The position numbers were made by a program, and so were the translations under genes. Positions 51,216 through 60,631 of a DNA stretch of 64,000 nt are shown one piece after another (the first letter of the stretch is position 1; each line of letters starts with the position of its first letter). Location of the stretch: positions 62,001 to 126,000 of the forward strand of contig NZ_VZQQ01000013.1 of assembly GCF_014397785.1 (NCBI RefSeq), in the 5' to 3' direction. The stretch is from Paraburkholderia podalyriae. Its GTDB lineage: Bacteria > Pseudomonadota > Gammaproteobacteria > Burkholderiales > Burkholderiaceae. The notes below the pieces were generated by a model that did no database searches, was not told the origin of the DNA, and saw only the letters and a program-made list of their open reading frames with translations.

Positions 51216-51254
51216 ACCTCAAAGGTGAGGAAATTCGGGACCTCAAAGGTGAGG
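51216..51254. repeat. Two inverted iteron-like sites between kfrA and the recombinase gene
   Basis: AGGTGAGGAAATTCGGG at 51223-51239 is the exact reverse complement of the iteron at 48983. It is part of a direct repeat ACCTCAAAGGTGAGG (51216-51230 and 51240-51254, period 24), each copy also having CCTCA / TGAGG inverted symmetry. The orientation is opposite to the main array. Confidence 0.78.
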
Positions 51255-51258
51255 CTCA

Positions 51259-52341
51259 TCAGCGCTCACCGGCTTCCGTTTTCCTCGTCAAACGCCCGTC
51301 GCGTCGGGGCTCGGCCAATGGCGCAGCCGCCGGATCCGGGTCGTTTATAGCTGGCGAATCGTGTTGATCAATCCACGTTTGCCACGCGCGATATAGCCGG
51401 TTCGAGGACACTGCCTGCACGAAGCCGAGCCATTGGCCGACCTGTTCGGCTTCCACTCCGCTCTCGAAAAGATCCGCGGCAAACGTGTTGCGCAAGGTCT
51501 GCGGACTCGCGCGCGATTGGCGCGATGCCGCAATCCCCGCTGCATCGACGAGCGCGTCCACCGCACGTAGCATCGTCGCCTTGTGCATCGGACGGCCGGA
51601 CGGCGACGCGGGAAATACCAGATTGCCGGCCAGCTCCGTCTGCCGACGTTCGGCGAGCCAGGCGTCGAGAATCGCCGTGGCGAACGGCGCGAGCCGCGTG
51701 CGCCGTGTCAGCATCGGATTCGCGGACTCGATCGTGACCCACGGCGAGCCCTCTCTAGCGCAACTAACCGGAAGCGCTCCCGCTTCACCCGTCTTCAGTC
51801 CGCCACCCAGAAACACGGCGATCAACGCGCGATCGCGTCGCTCTCTCCAGCGCTGCGCGGTCGATAACGCCGGCAATGGCGCGAACAACCGCGCGATCAA
51901 CGCGGTGCGTTCCGCATGGGTGAGAAAACCGGTGGGCTCATTGTCGCGCGCATTGCGCCACGCGGCTTCCCCGTCCTGAGCAATGAAACGAGCCGGGTTG
52001 GTCGACGCCGATTCGATCTCGCGTACATGATCGAGCACGCGCTCGATGAGCCGTAAATAACGGATCCGTTGCGTTCTGCGAATCTCGAGGCTGGCGACGA
52101 ATTCGGCGATCGCGGGCGTGTCGACCGTCGTGAGGCTTTGTTGCCGCGCGCCAAGCCAGTCCAGAAACTGTCCCCACTGCGCCTGATAGACCAACGCGGA
52201 AGAGCGGCGGAAATGCTGCTTCGCGAGCCACGCATCGAATGCGACCTGCGGGTCGCGACGCCAGTCTTCGCGTTGCTGGTCGAACAGATCGGTAGCAGGG
52301 GCGGGACGTGGAACGAGGTCGGAGAGATGAGGTGGTGACAT
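51259..52341 (-). CDS. Tyrosine-recombinase homologue with degenerate active site
   Basis: A 360-residue protein with the phage-integrase/Xer layout: a SAM-like N-terminal domain (about 40-150, 'FDAWLAKQHFRRSSALVYQA') and a catalytic-like domain. Where active enzymes have 'TGLRxSE', this has 'GGGLKTGEAGAL' (Arg to Lys). The 'HxLRHTFA' box reads 'QTLRNTFAADLFESGV' (His to Gln, second His to Asn), and 'LGH' reads 'LGF'. Only the second Arg and a Tyr ('NRLYRAW') remain. It probably binds DNA without recombining it, or has changed chemistry. The start at 52341 fits GAAGGA placed six bases upstream. Confidence 0.8.
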   Translation of the reverse strand: MSPPHLSDLVPRPAPATDLFDQQREDWRRDPQVAFDAWLAKQHFRRSSALVYQAQWGQFLDWLGARQQSLTTVDTPAIAEFVASLEIRRTQRIRYLRLIERVLDHVREIESASTNPARFIAQDGEAAWRNARDNEPTGFLTHAERTALIARLFAPLPALSTAQRWRERRDRALIAVFLGGGLKTGEAGALPVSCAREGSPWVTIESANPMLTRRTRLAPFATAILDAWLAERRQTELAGNLVFPASPSGRPMHKATMLRAVDALVDAAGIAASRQSRASPQTLRNTFAADLFESGVEAEQVGQWLGFVQAVSSNRLYRAWQTWIDQHDSPAINDPDPAAAPLAEPRRDGRLTRKTEAGER

Positions 52342-52455
52342 GAGCATTCCTTCTGTTAGTTGCACCGCTCGCTCCGCGTAGTGCAGGCGCTGACCGCTGG
52401 CAAGCCGACCTCAACGAACGGATCAGGTCCGATCCATCCGCACGTAATGCCGTCA

Positions 52456-52854
52456 TCAGCCGCCCCACGCCCGGGCGCGCTTTAAAGGCGCATCGACCAT
52501 CAGTGGCAACGCCGCCCGGCGCGCCGCTTCCTCGTACGAATTGACGGCAAACGCGAAAACGGCCGGCAGCGCATTGGACGCCCCGAAATCCACGCCGTCA
52601 TCGGTTTCGGGATACGGCAGATCGGACGGGCGCTGGAACAGCCCGAGCATCAGCGCGTCGTGCCGGCTTGCAAAGCCGAGATCGGCCAGCGCCTCGGCTT
52701 CGATGGCATGTAGCAGACGCCACGTGAGCGGCACCTGTTGGACGATATACCGCGCGGCGATGCTGCGCACGATATGTTCGAGATCGCGCGCGGCGGTCTG
52801 GTAGCGCAGCGCGGCGAGCGTTTGATCGGTAGGGTCGGCTTTCAGGTTGTTCAT
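52456..52854 (-). CDS. Hypothetical protein under a LexA-type box
   Basis: A 132-residue soluble protein (MNNLKADPTDQTLAALRYQT...), mostly helical, with 'IVRSIAARYIVQQVPLTWRLLHAIEAEALADLGFA' and an acidic middle. I do not recognise the family. A near-consensus SOS box stands 24 bases before its start. The degenerate recombinase gene lies 114 bases downstream on the same strand and may be co-transcribed, so the two could form a small SOS-controlled unit beside the origin. Confidence 0.62.
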   Translation of the reverse strand: MNNLKADPTDQTLAALRYQTAARDLEHIVRSIAARYIVQQVPLTWRLLHAIEAEALADLGFASRHDALMLGLFQRPSDLPYPETDDGVDFGASNALPAVFAFAVNSYEEAARRAALPLMVDAPLKRARAWGG

Positions 52855-52872
52855 TCTCGGCTCCAATCGACA

Positions 52873-52902
52873 CCCGATACTGTACAAACATACAGTATCG
52901 GG
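52873..52902 (-). promoter_or_regulatory. LexA (SOS) box within a 30-bp inverted repeat
   Basis: CCCGATACTGTA and TACAGTATCGGG form a perfect 12-bp inverted repeat around CAAACA. The inner 20 bases (52878-52897) are TACTGT-N8-ACAGTA, the form of the LexA operator CTGT-N8-ACAG. It lies 24 bases upstream of the hypothetical gene at 52854 (minus strand) and would cover its promoter. Confidence 0.75.
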
Positions 52903-52976
52903 CGCAACCTGGCCGAACGGCCTATGCGCGGCGAAGCTCGCACCCACAGCGCGCCGATATCCCGTCAGCCGGCGCG

Positions 52977-53624
52977 CTAGCCGTGAATCACGATCAGCAG
53001 CGCTTTCGCTTCGCTCTTGCCGACGTTGCGGATCGCGTGCGGTTCGTCCGCAACGTAGCGCGCGGTGTCCGCGACCTTGAGCCGCCTGGTCGCGCCGGCC
53101 GCCTCGATTTCGATCGAGCCGTGCAACACGGTCAGATGCTCGCGCGTGCCGGGCTCGTGTGCGTTCGACACCAGCGCCCCGCCCGGCTGAAGTGTCAACT
53201 CGTACCACTCGAACTTACCGGCCAACTCGATCGGGCCCCATACACGTAACTGGTATTTCGCGTCATGACCGCTTAGCGTAGGGATATCGTGCGGACCGGA
53301 AACGGCGATTGCTTCAGGTGCCTTCGGCGGCGCAAACAGCGAATCGAGGCTCACGCCGAGCGCGTTGGTCAGCCGCCACGCGACCGCGATCGTCGGATTG
53401 GCCTTGTCGCGCTCGATTTCCGACAACGTCGATTTGGACACGCCGGCCGCGCGCGACAGATCGTCGAGCGTCATGCGCCGCTCCGCGCGCAGCCGCTGAA
53501 TCTGCTCGCCGACGCGCGGCGGCGCCGCACTCGCCGTGGTCAACGGTGCTGCCGCGGTAGCTGAGGTGAGCGCCGCTTTGGCCGCCGTGCGGCGTGTACC
53601 CGAACTTGCCATTTCCTGACCCAT
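52977..53624 (-). CDS. XRE-family regulator with C-terminal cupin domain
   Basis: A 215-residue regulator: a helix-turn-helix in 'IQRLRAERRMTLDDLSRAAGVSKSTLSEIERDKANP' and a cupin sensor domain in the C-terminal half ('EWYELTLQPGGALVSNAHEPGTREHLTVLHGSIEIE'). The first 35 residues are Ala/Thr-rich and disordered; the start may instead be ATG 53612. It is divergent from kbl-tdh, so it probably controls threonine degradation in response to a small ligand. Confidence 0.85.
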   Translation of the reverse strand: MGQEMASSGTRRTAAKAALTSATAAAPLTTASAAPPRVGEQIQRLRAERRMTLDDLSRAAGVSKSTLSEIERDKANPTIAVAWRLTNALGVSLDSLFAPPKAPEAIAVSGPHDIPTLSGHDAKYQLRVWGPIELAGKFEWYELTLQPGGALVSNAHEPGTREHLTVLHGSIEIEAAGATRRLKVADTARYVADEPHAIRNVGKSEAKALLIVIHG

Positions 53625-53645
53625 CGTTTAGAGTTGTTCGATATA

Positions 53646-53679
53646 CCGGATTTTAGTTCGAAAAAACGAAAATATCCGA
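53646..53679. promoter_or_regulatory. Imperfect inverted repeat between the XRE regulator and kbl
   Basis: CGGATTTTAGTTCG and CGAAAATATCCG face each other across AAAAAA in an AT-rich gap. It is a plausible operator for the divergent XRE-cupin regulator. The match between arms is imperfect. Confidence 0.4.
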
Positions 53680-53761
53680 TAAAGCTGACAGCCGACTATA
53701 ACAGGCCGCCTTTCCCGCGCCCATCCGAACGCGGGCGCCATCACCCTCAGGAGTGCCGTTC

Positions 53762-54967
<1,206 letters not shown>

Positions 54968-54994
54968 TCCCGCGTGATTGGAACGGAGAAGCAG

Positions 54995-56026
54995 ATGAAA
55001 GCATTGGCAAAACTCGAACGCGGACCGGGCCTTACACTGACCGACGTAAAGAAGCCCGAAGTCGGTCACAACGACGTGATGATCCGTATTAAGCGCACCG
55101 CGATTTGCGGCACAGACATTCATATCTGGAAGTGGGACGACTGGGCGCAAAAGACGATTCCAGTGCCGATGCACGTCGGTCACGAATACGTCGGCGAAAT
55201 CGTCGAGATGGGGCAGGAAGTGCGCGGCTTTGCGATTGGCGATCGGGTGTCGGGCGAAGGCCACATCACCTGCGGCTTCTGCCGCAACTGCCGCGCGGGC
55301 CGCCGGCATCTGTGCCGCAACACGGTAGGCGTCGGCGTGAATCGCGAGGGCGCGTTCGCCGAATACCTGGTGATTCCGGCCTTCAACGCGTTCAAGATTC
55401 CGCCCGAAATCTCCGACGACCTCGCCGCGATCTTCGATCCGTTTGGCAACGCGACGCATACGGCGCTGTCGTTCAACCTCGTCGGCGAGGACGTGCTGAT
55501 TACCGGCGCGGGGCCGATCGGCATCATGGCGGTCGCGATCGCGAAGCACGTCGGCGCGCGCAACGTCGTGATCACCGACGTCAACGACTATCGCCTCGAA
55601 CTTGCGCGCAGGATGGGCGCGACGCGCGCCGTGAACGTGTCGCGCGAATCGTTGCGCGACGTGATGCACGACCTGCACATGGCCGAGGGCTTCGACGTCG
55701 GCCTTGAAATGTCGGGCGTGCCGAGCGCGTTTACGGGCATGCTCGAAGCGATGAACCACGGCGGCAAGATCGCATTGCTCGGCATTCCGCCCGCGCAAAC
55801 CGCGATCGACTGGACCCAGGTGATTTTTAAAGGCCTTGAAATCAAGGGCATTTATGGGCGCGAGATGTTCGAGACCTGGTACAAGATGGTCGCGATGCTG
55901 CAAAGCGGGCTCGATCTGTCGCCGATCCTCACGCACCATTTCAAGGTCGACGATTATCAGCAGGCTTTCGCGACGATGCTCTCCGGCGAGAGCGGCAAGG
56001 TGATTCTCGACTGGACCGCTGCCTGA
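54995..56026 (+). CDS. tdh: L-threonine 3-dehydrogenase
   Basis: A 343-residue zinc-dependent medium-chain dehydrogenase that oxidises threonine to 2-amino-3-ketobutyrate with NAD. The catalytic zinc site ('RTAICGTDIHIW', 'HVGHEYVGEIVEMG'), the structural zinc cysteines ('CGFCRNCRAGRRHLC') and the NAD loop 'VLITGAGPIGIMAVAIAKHV' are present. With Kbl it completes threonine degradation to glycine. Ribosome-binding site GGAGA and ATG at 54995. Confidence 0.95.
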   Translation: MKALAKLERGPGLTLTDVKKPEVGHNDVMIRIKRTAICGTDIHIWKWDDWAQKTIPVPMHVGHEYVGEIVEMGQEVRGFAIGDRVSGEGHITCGFCRNCRAGRRHLCRNTVGVGVNREGAFAEYLVIPAFNAFKIPPEISDDLAAIFDPFGNATHTALSFNLVGEDVLITGAGPIGIMAVAIAKHVGARNVVITDVNDYRLELARRMGATRAVNVSRESLRDVMHDLHMAEGFDVGLEMSGVPSAFTGMLEAMNHGGKIALLGIPPAQTAIDWTQVIFKGLEIKGIYGREMFETWYKMVAMLQSGLDLSPILTHHFKVDDYQQAFATMLSGESGKVILDWTAA

Positions 56027-56068
56027 GCGAGGACGGCGTAGTTCGATGTGCCGACGCCCGCATCGCGC

Positions 56069-56719
56069 TTACGCGCCTGCGGGCGTTTTCACGAACTCGG
56101 CCTGGATGCGCACGTGAACATCGTCGCCGACGGCGGGATACCAGGTAGCGAGACCGAACTTCGCGCGGCTGAAATGACCGTCCGCGGAAAAGCCGAGCGT
56201 GTCTTTCTTCGTCAGCGGATCGGGCGCAAAGCCGTTGAAGGTTACGTCGAGCGTGACCGGCTGCGTGACGTCGCGGATCGTCAGGTCGCCGCTCAGCGTG
56301 CCGCGCGCTTCGCCGGTGCGCTCGAAACGCGTGCTCGCGAAGCGGATCTGCGGATAGCGCGCGACGTCGAGCATGCTGTCGCCTTTCACCATCTTGTCGA
56401 GCAGCGGCACGTTCGTGTCGATGCTCGCGGCGTCGATCACGACCGACGCCGTACTGCGCTCAAGGCCGCCGTCGTTCCAGTCGAGCTGCCCCTGCTTGCG
56501 ATCGAAACGCATCGTGAAGCGCGTGTATTTGAAGTGATCGATATCGAACGTGATGCTCGTATGGTCCGGATCGATCTCGTAGCGCCCAGGCGGCACGCGC
56601 GCTTCGTTCTGACTGACCGAATGCGTGAGCACCTGGATCGGCGTGCAGGCCATCGCGCTTAACAGCGTTGCGCCGAGCAGCGCGCGTATCCACGTGGTGC
56701 GAACGGAGGATAGGTTCAT
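56069..56719 (-). CDS. YceI-family exported protein (probable lipoprotein)
   Basis: A 216-residue lipocalin-like protein of the YceI family, thought to bind isoprenoid or other lipids. The signal region ends in 'LLSAMAC', a lipobox-like site. The mature part has 'YEIDPDHTSITFDIDHFKYTRFT' and 'GEARGTLSGDLTIRDVTQPVTLDV', both typical. The start at 56719 avoids an upstream in-frame extension with no ribosome-binding site. It is convergent with tdh. Confidence 0.87.
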   Translation of the reverse strand: MNLSSVRTTWIRALLGATLLSAMACTPIQVLTHSVSQNEARVPPGRYEIDPDHTSITFDIDHFKYTRFTMRFDRKQGQLDWNDGGLERSTASVVIDAASIDTNVPLLDKMVKGDSMLDVARYPQIRFASTRFERTGEARGTLSGDLTIRDVTQPVTLDVTFNGFAPDPLTKKDTLGFSADGHFSRAKFGLATWYPAVGDDVHVRIQAEFVKTPAGA

Positions 56720-56841
56720 CGAAGCGATTCCGGTTGAGCGGTGGACCAGCGATTCCCACCAAGATAGCAGCAAGCGTATTCAGCGCGCGGAAGCTCGAAG
56801 AAAAACTTGACGAAGGAGAATGATCGTTCTACCTTTCGTCG

Positions 56842-57507
56842 ATGACACGCGAGACCACCCCGACCGATCCGAACGACCCGGCCCAGCCCGGCACTGCGCG
56901 CGAGCGGCTGCTCGATGCCGCCGAGGCGCTCATTTACGCCGGCGGCATCCATGCAACCGGCGTCGATGCAATCGTGCGGCAGTCCGGCACCGCGCGCAAA
57001 AGCTTCTACACGCATTTCGAATCGAAAGACGCGCTGGTCGCAGCCGCGCTCGAACGGCGCGACGAGCGCTGGATGAACTGGTTTATCGCTGGCACGCAAC
57101 GACGCGGCAACAGCGCGCGCAAACGCCTGCTCGGCATGTTCGACGTGCTGCGCGACTGGTTCGCATCGGCGGATTTTCATGGCTGCGCGTTTCTGAGCGC
57201 GGCCGGTGAAATCGAATCCGCCGACGATCCGATCCGCGTCGTCGCGCGCAAACACAAGGCCCGGCTGCTCGATTTCGTGCGTGCCGAATGCGATGCGTTT
57301 GTGGCGGAAGCGCAAATCGATGCGCGTCGCGCGGTGCCGCTCGCGCGGCAATGGCTTGTGCTGCTCGACGGCGCGATCGCGGTGGCGCTCGTGAGCGGCG
57401 AAGCCGATGCGGCGCTCAACGCGCGGACGGTAGGCAAAACCGTGCTCGATGCGGCAGCGAGACCCGCCGCCACCAAACGGCCGCCATCCCGGCGCACCAC
57501 AACCTGA
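56842..57507 (+). CDS. TetR-family transcriptional regulator
   Basis: A 221-residue regulator with the TetR helix-turn-helix in 'ARERLLDAAEALIYAGGIHATGVDAIVRQSGTARKSFYTHFESKD'. The C-terminal part is a ligand-binding helical domain of unknown specificity ('FHGCAFLSAAGEIESADDP' is characteristic of the LmrA/YxaF-like group). It lies 13 bases before the NTF2-like gene and is probably co-transcribed with it. Confidence 0.88.
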   Translation: MTRETTPTDPNDPAQPGTARERLLDAAEALIYAGGIHATGVDAIVRQSGTARKSFYTHFESKDALVAAALERRDERWMNWFIAGTQRRGNSARKRLLGMFDVLRDWFASADFHGCAFLSAAGEIESADDPIRVVARKHKARLLDFVRAECDAFVAEAQIDARRAVPLARQWLVLLDGAIAVALVSGEADAALNARTVGKTVLDAAARPAATKRPPSRRTTT

Positions 57508-57520
57508 CTGAGGAGCCATC

Positions 57521-58000
57521 ATGGCCGATACGATCGAAACCCGTCCGCCGCTGCCGCCGTTTACGCGCGATACAGCGATCCAGAAAGTGCGCGCCGCGGA
57601 AGACGCATGGAACACGCGCGAACCCGAGCGCGTTTCGCTCGCCTATACGACGGATAGCGTGTGGCGCAATCGCGCCGAATTCGTGCATGGCCGCGCGCAG
57701 ATCGTCGGCTTTTTGCGCCGCAAGTGGGCGAAGGAGCTCGACTATCGGCTGATCAAGGAGCTGTGGGCGTTTACCGACAACCGCATCGCGGTGCGCTTCG
57801 CATACGAATGGCACGACGATTCGAACAACTGGTTCCGCTCGTACGGCAACGAGAACTGGGAGTTCAACGAGCATGGTCTGATGGCGCGTCGCCACGCGAG
57901 CATCAACGATCTGCCGATCCGTGAAGCCGACCGCTTGTATCGCTGGCCGCTCGGCCGGCGGCCCGACGATCATCCCAGCCTGTCCGATCTCGGTCTGTAG
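57521..58000 (+). CDS. NTF2-like protein (DUF1348)
   Basis: A 159-residue SnoaL/NTF2-fold protein of the DUF1348 group ('IQKVRAAEDAWNTREPERVSLAYTTDSVWRNRAEFVHGRAQI', 'RIAVRFAYEWHDDSNNWFRSYGNENWEF'). The cone-shaped fold suggests small-molecule binding or catalysis; the reaction is unknown. Adjacent to the TetR gene, which probably regulates it. Confidence 0.85.
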   Translation: MADTIETRPPLPPFTRDTAIQKVRAAEDAWNTREPERVSLAYTTDSVWRNRAEFVHGRAQIVGFLRRKWAKELDYRLIKELWAFTDNRIAVRFAYEWHDDSNNWFRSYGNENWEFNEHGLMARRHASINDLPIREADRLYRWPLGRRPDDHPSLSDLGL

Positions 58001-58249
58001 ACGTTGCTGCCACGTTCATCGCCGACGGCGCGCTCGATGCGCGCCGCGAACTTCTTCACCGCTTGTTCATCACGTCGCCATAGGTTCTCCGTTATCGTGG
58101 CGGTTCCGGCTGCGGGGGCCCGTCGCCTGCCCGGCCGGCCGAGCCAGTCCTCAACAGCGACCGCGCGGCGTCGGGTACAGTGCGCGACGGTCGGCACGCG
58201 AATCACCAGAACACCATGACACCGGCGCTCGACCGGTGACGGAGAAGAA

Positions 58250-58768
58250 ATGCACTTCAGGCAGATGAACAGGAACATCCGACGCGCCTCGGTGGCGCTT
58301 TTCGCAAGCTTCGCGGCGGTCTCCGCGGCGCACGCGGGCAACTGGTGTGACGGCGGTGTATGGGTTGATGCGATGCTCGGCTCGTATCACATCAATCCCG
58401 ATCCGGATACGCACTTCGAGCAGTTCAATCCTGGGCTTGGCGTCGAGTGCTGGCTGAACAACCAGTGGGCGCTGACGGCCGGCGGCTTTCGCAACTCGCT
58501 GCGTCGGCCGTCCTACTACGGTGGCGGCATATGGGCGCCGGAGTTCGCGCATTGGGGCATCGTGCGGATCGCGGCGATCGGCGGGATCATCTCCGGCTAC
58601 AACTACGGCAACTGGGGCCTTGGGAGCAATCACACGATCGGGCCCGTGGTCGCGCCGATCGTGATGGTCGACTACAAGCGCGTCGGCGCGAACTTCATCA
58701 TCATTCCGCCGATCCCATCGGATCACCTGCCCTTTACGATCGGTTTTCAGCTGAAGGTAAAGTTCTGA
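58250..58768 (+). CDS. Exported beta-barrel-like envelope protein
   Basis: A 172-residue protein with a signal peptide (cleavage after 'VSAAHAG'). The mature part is rich in aromatic and Gly-alternating strands ('LGSYHINPDPDTHFEQFNPG', 'WALTAGGFRNSLRRPSYYGG') and ends in Phe (KVKF), a typical outer-membrane barrel end. I do not recognise the exact family. GGAGAAG precedes the ATG at 58250. Confidence 0.65.
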   Translation: MHFRQMNRNIRRASVALFASFAAVSAAHAGNWCDGGVWVDAMLGSYHINPDPDTHFEQFNPGLGVECWLNNQWALTAGGFRNSLRRPSYYGGGIWAPEFAHWGIVRIAAIGGIISGYNYGNWGLGSNHTIGPVVAPIVMVDYKRVGANFIIIPPIPSDHLPFTIGFQLKVKF

Positions 58769-59240
58769 CAGAGTTGTCAGCAATGAGGGCGATCGCCCTC
58801 AGGTGAGGTTTTTCGGGAGCCGACGGCTCCCGCTTCGCCAGCATCGACCGATTGTCGTGGGCGCGAGGCCTCGTATGCGAGGCTGATCTCCTGGAACTCC
58901 TCACTGTTGCGTGCCAGCGTCATTCGCTCGACTCCTGGAAATCCTCACCATCTGGAAGTCCTCACCTCAACGGTCGCGCTTCGGTTTCCAGCCCCCCATT
59001 TCGTCCCGCGCGCCGCTCCCGTAAATCCTCACCCTAGCACCACCTCCTGGAACTCCTCACCATTGGCGCGTCGCGCGAGCCGGGCGTCGCCCATGCACGC
59101 CATTCATATCGACCATTTTTGGCTCGAATTTGACCGCGTTTATCGCCGCTCATATCGTGCAGTCATGTCGTCCGGATGTGATTCGCCCCGCTGCGCAAGC
59201 CATCGTCATGCGGGAACTTAATCTTCGTTCTCCCTGAGCC
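58769..59240. other. Intergenic region holding the satellite iterons
   Basis: About 470 bases with no supported gene. The first 300 bases contain the six iteron-like sites listed separately; the remaining 180 bases before the MFS gene show no repeat or hairpin of note. Confidence 0.6.
58801..59062. repeat. Satellite cluster of six iteron-like 17-mers
   Basis: AGGTGAGGTTTTTCGGG at 58801 (reverse orientation; its complement CCCGAAAAACCTCACCT fits the origin consensus), then forward copies at 58890, 58934, 58951, 59018 and 59046 (CCTGGAACTCCTCACTG, CCTGGAAATCCTCACCA, TCTGGAAGTCCTCACCT, CCCGTAAATCCTCACCC, CCTGGAACTCCTCACCA). Four of the five forward copies carry a CCTGGAA-type start, a variant rare in the main array. 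The cluster is 9.2 kb from the last origin iteron, between an envelope-protein gene and an MFS gene. It may bind the same Rep protein. Confidence 0.82.
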
Positions 59241-60596
59241 ATGAACTCTGACGCCATGAATTCCGATCTGAGCGCTCCGCCCGGATCACGCCGATCCGCC
59301 GCCGTGGCGGGCGGCGTACGACGCGCGGTCACGACCGCCGTGCTCGGTCAAATCCTCGAATGGTATGACTTCTTTCTGTACGGAACGGCCGCGGCGCTCG
59401 TATTCGGCAAGCTGTTCTTCCCCGTCGGCAGCGATCCGCTCACCGGCACCATCGCTGCGTTCGGCGGCTTCACGGTCGGCTTCATCGCGCGGCCGATCGG
59501 CGGTGTGCTGTGCGGACATCTCGGTGACCGCTACGGACGCAAGCTGGTGACGATGCTGACGCTGTTCGCGATGGGCACGGCCACGATGTTGATGGGCGTG
59601 CTGCCTACCTATCAGCAGATCGGCCTCGCCGCGCCGGCGCTGCTCGTGTGTCTGCGCATCGTGCAGGGGCTTGCCGCGGGCGGCGAATGGAGCGGCAGCA
59701 TCCTGCTCATTCACGAGAACGCGCCGCAATCGAAGCGCGGCGCGCTTGCCGCATGGAGCCCGTGCGGGGCGGCGCTCGGCTTCGTGCTGTCGACCGGCGC
59801 GTTTCTGGTGGTGCAGAACCTGTCGTCTTCTGATTTCCTGAGTTGGGGCTGGCGCATTCCGTTCCTCTGCAGCGCCGCTCTCGTCGCACTCGGCTTGTGG
59901 ATGCGCCGCTCGGTGGGCGAAAGTGCCGCGTTCGCTCGAGCGAAGGCAGCGCGTCACGAGAGCCGCATGCCGGTGATCGAAGCATTGCGGCAATGTCCTC
60001 GCGAAGTGCTGACGATCTTCGGTCTGCGCTTCGGCGAAGGCGGTGCGTCGTACATCTTCTTCGCGTTCTCGATCGCATATGGCCAGTTCCTCGGCGTGAA
60101 GTCGAGCTGGATCCTCGGCGGCCTGACTCTTTCGATGCTGCTGATGATTCCGTTCTCGCTGTTCTTCGGCTACCTGACCGACAGGGTTGGACGCAAGCCC
60201 GTGTATCTCGCGGGCGCGATCGCGACGATGCTGGTCGCGGGGCCGTACTTTGCGCTGCTCGGCTCCGGCGAATACTGGAAAGTGATCACGGCCCTCGTGC
60301 TGGCGAACAGCGTCACGCTGGGCATCCTCGAAGGCGCGCAGCCCGCGTTCATCAGCGAACTGTTGCCGGTGCATCTGCGCTTCTCGGGGCTCGGCATCGG
60401 GCGCGAAATCGCCTCGGTGCTCGGCGGCGGCCTGTCGCCGATGATCGCCACGGCGCTGCTCATGCACTATCGCAGCGCGACGCCGGTCGCTCTGTATCTC
60501 GGCGCGCTCGGCCTGATCACCGTGATCGCCACACTGCTCGCCCGGGAGACCTATCCGAAAGCGATGCGCATCAAAGCGTGTCAGGAAGCCGAATGA
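59241..60596 (+). CDS. MFS transporter, metabolite:H+ symporter type
   Basis: A 451-residue 12-helix permease of the MHS family (ShiA/ProP/KgtP-like). Signature elements are 'LGQILEWYDFFLYGTAAALV', 'FIARPIGGVLCGHLGDRYGRK' (loop 2-3 motif) and 'RIVQGLAAGGEWSGSILL'. The substrate is probably an organic acid or aromatic compound, in line with the downstream oxygenase genes. The oxygenase gene's first possible ATG overlaps this stop by 4 bases. Confidence 0.88.
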   Translation: MNSDAMNSDLSAPPGSRRSAAVAGGVRRAVTTAVLGQILEWYDFFLYGTAAALVFGKLFFPVGSDPLTGTIAAFGGFTVGFIARPIGGVLCGHLGDRYGRKLVTMLTLFAMGTATMLMGVLPTYQQIGLAAPALLVCLRIVQGLAAGGEWSGSILLIHENAPQSKRGALAAWSPCGAALGFVLSTGAFLVVQNLSSSDFLSWGWRIPFLCSAALVALGLWMRRSVGESAAFARAKAARHESRMPVIEALRQCPREVLTIFGLRFGEGGASYIFFAFSIAYGQFLGVKSSWILGGLTLSMLLMIPFSLFFGYLTDRVGRKPVYLAGAIATMLVAGPYFALLGSGEYWKVITALVLANSVTLGILEGAQPAFISELLPVHLRFSGLGIGREIASVLGGGLSPMIATALLMHYRSATPVALYLGALGLITVIATLLARETYPKAMRIKACQEAE

Positions 60597-60631
60597 CATC
60601 GTTCACATCATTGGATCAGGAGGTAACGCGC

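Noticed and set aside
60593..60631. ATG at 60593 as start of the oxygenase
   Set aside because: It would overlap the MFS stop by four bases, but a strong AGGAGGT stands at the right distance from the ATG at 60632.
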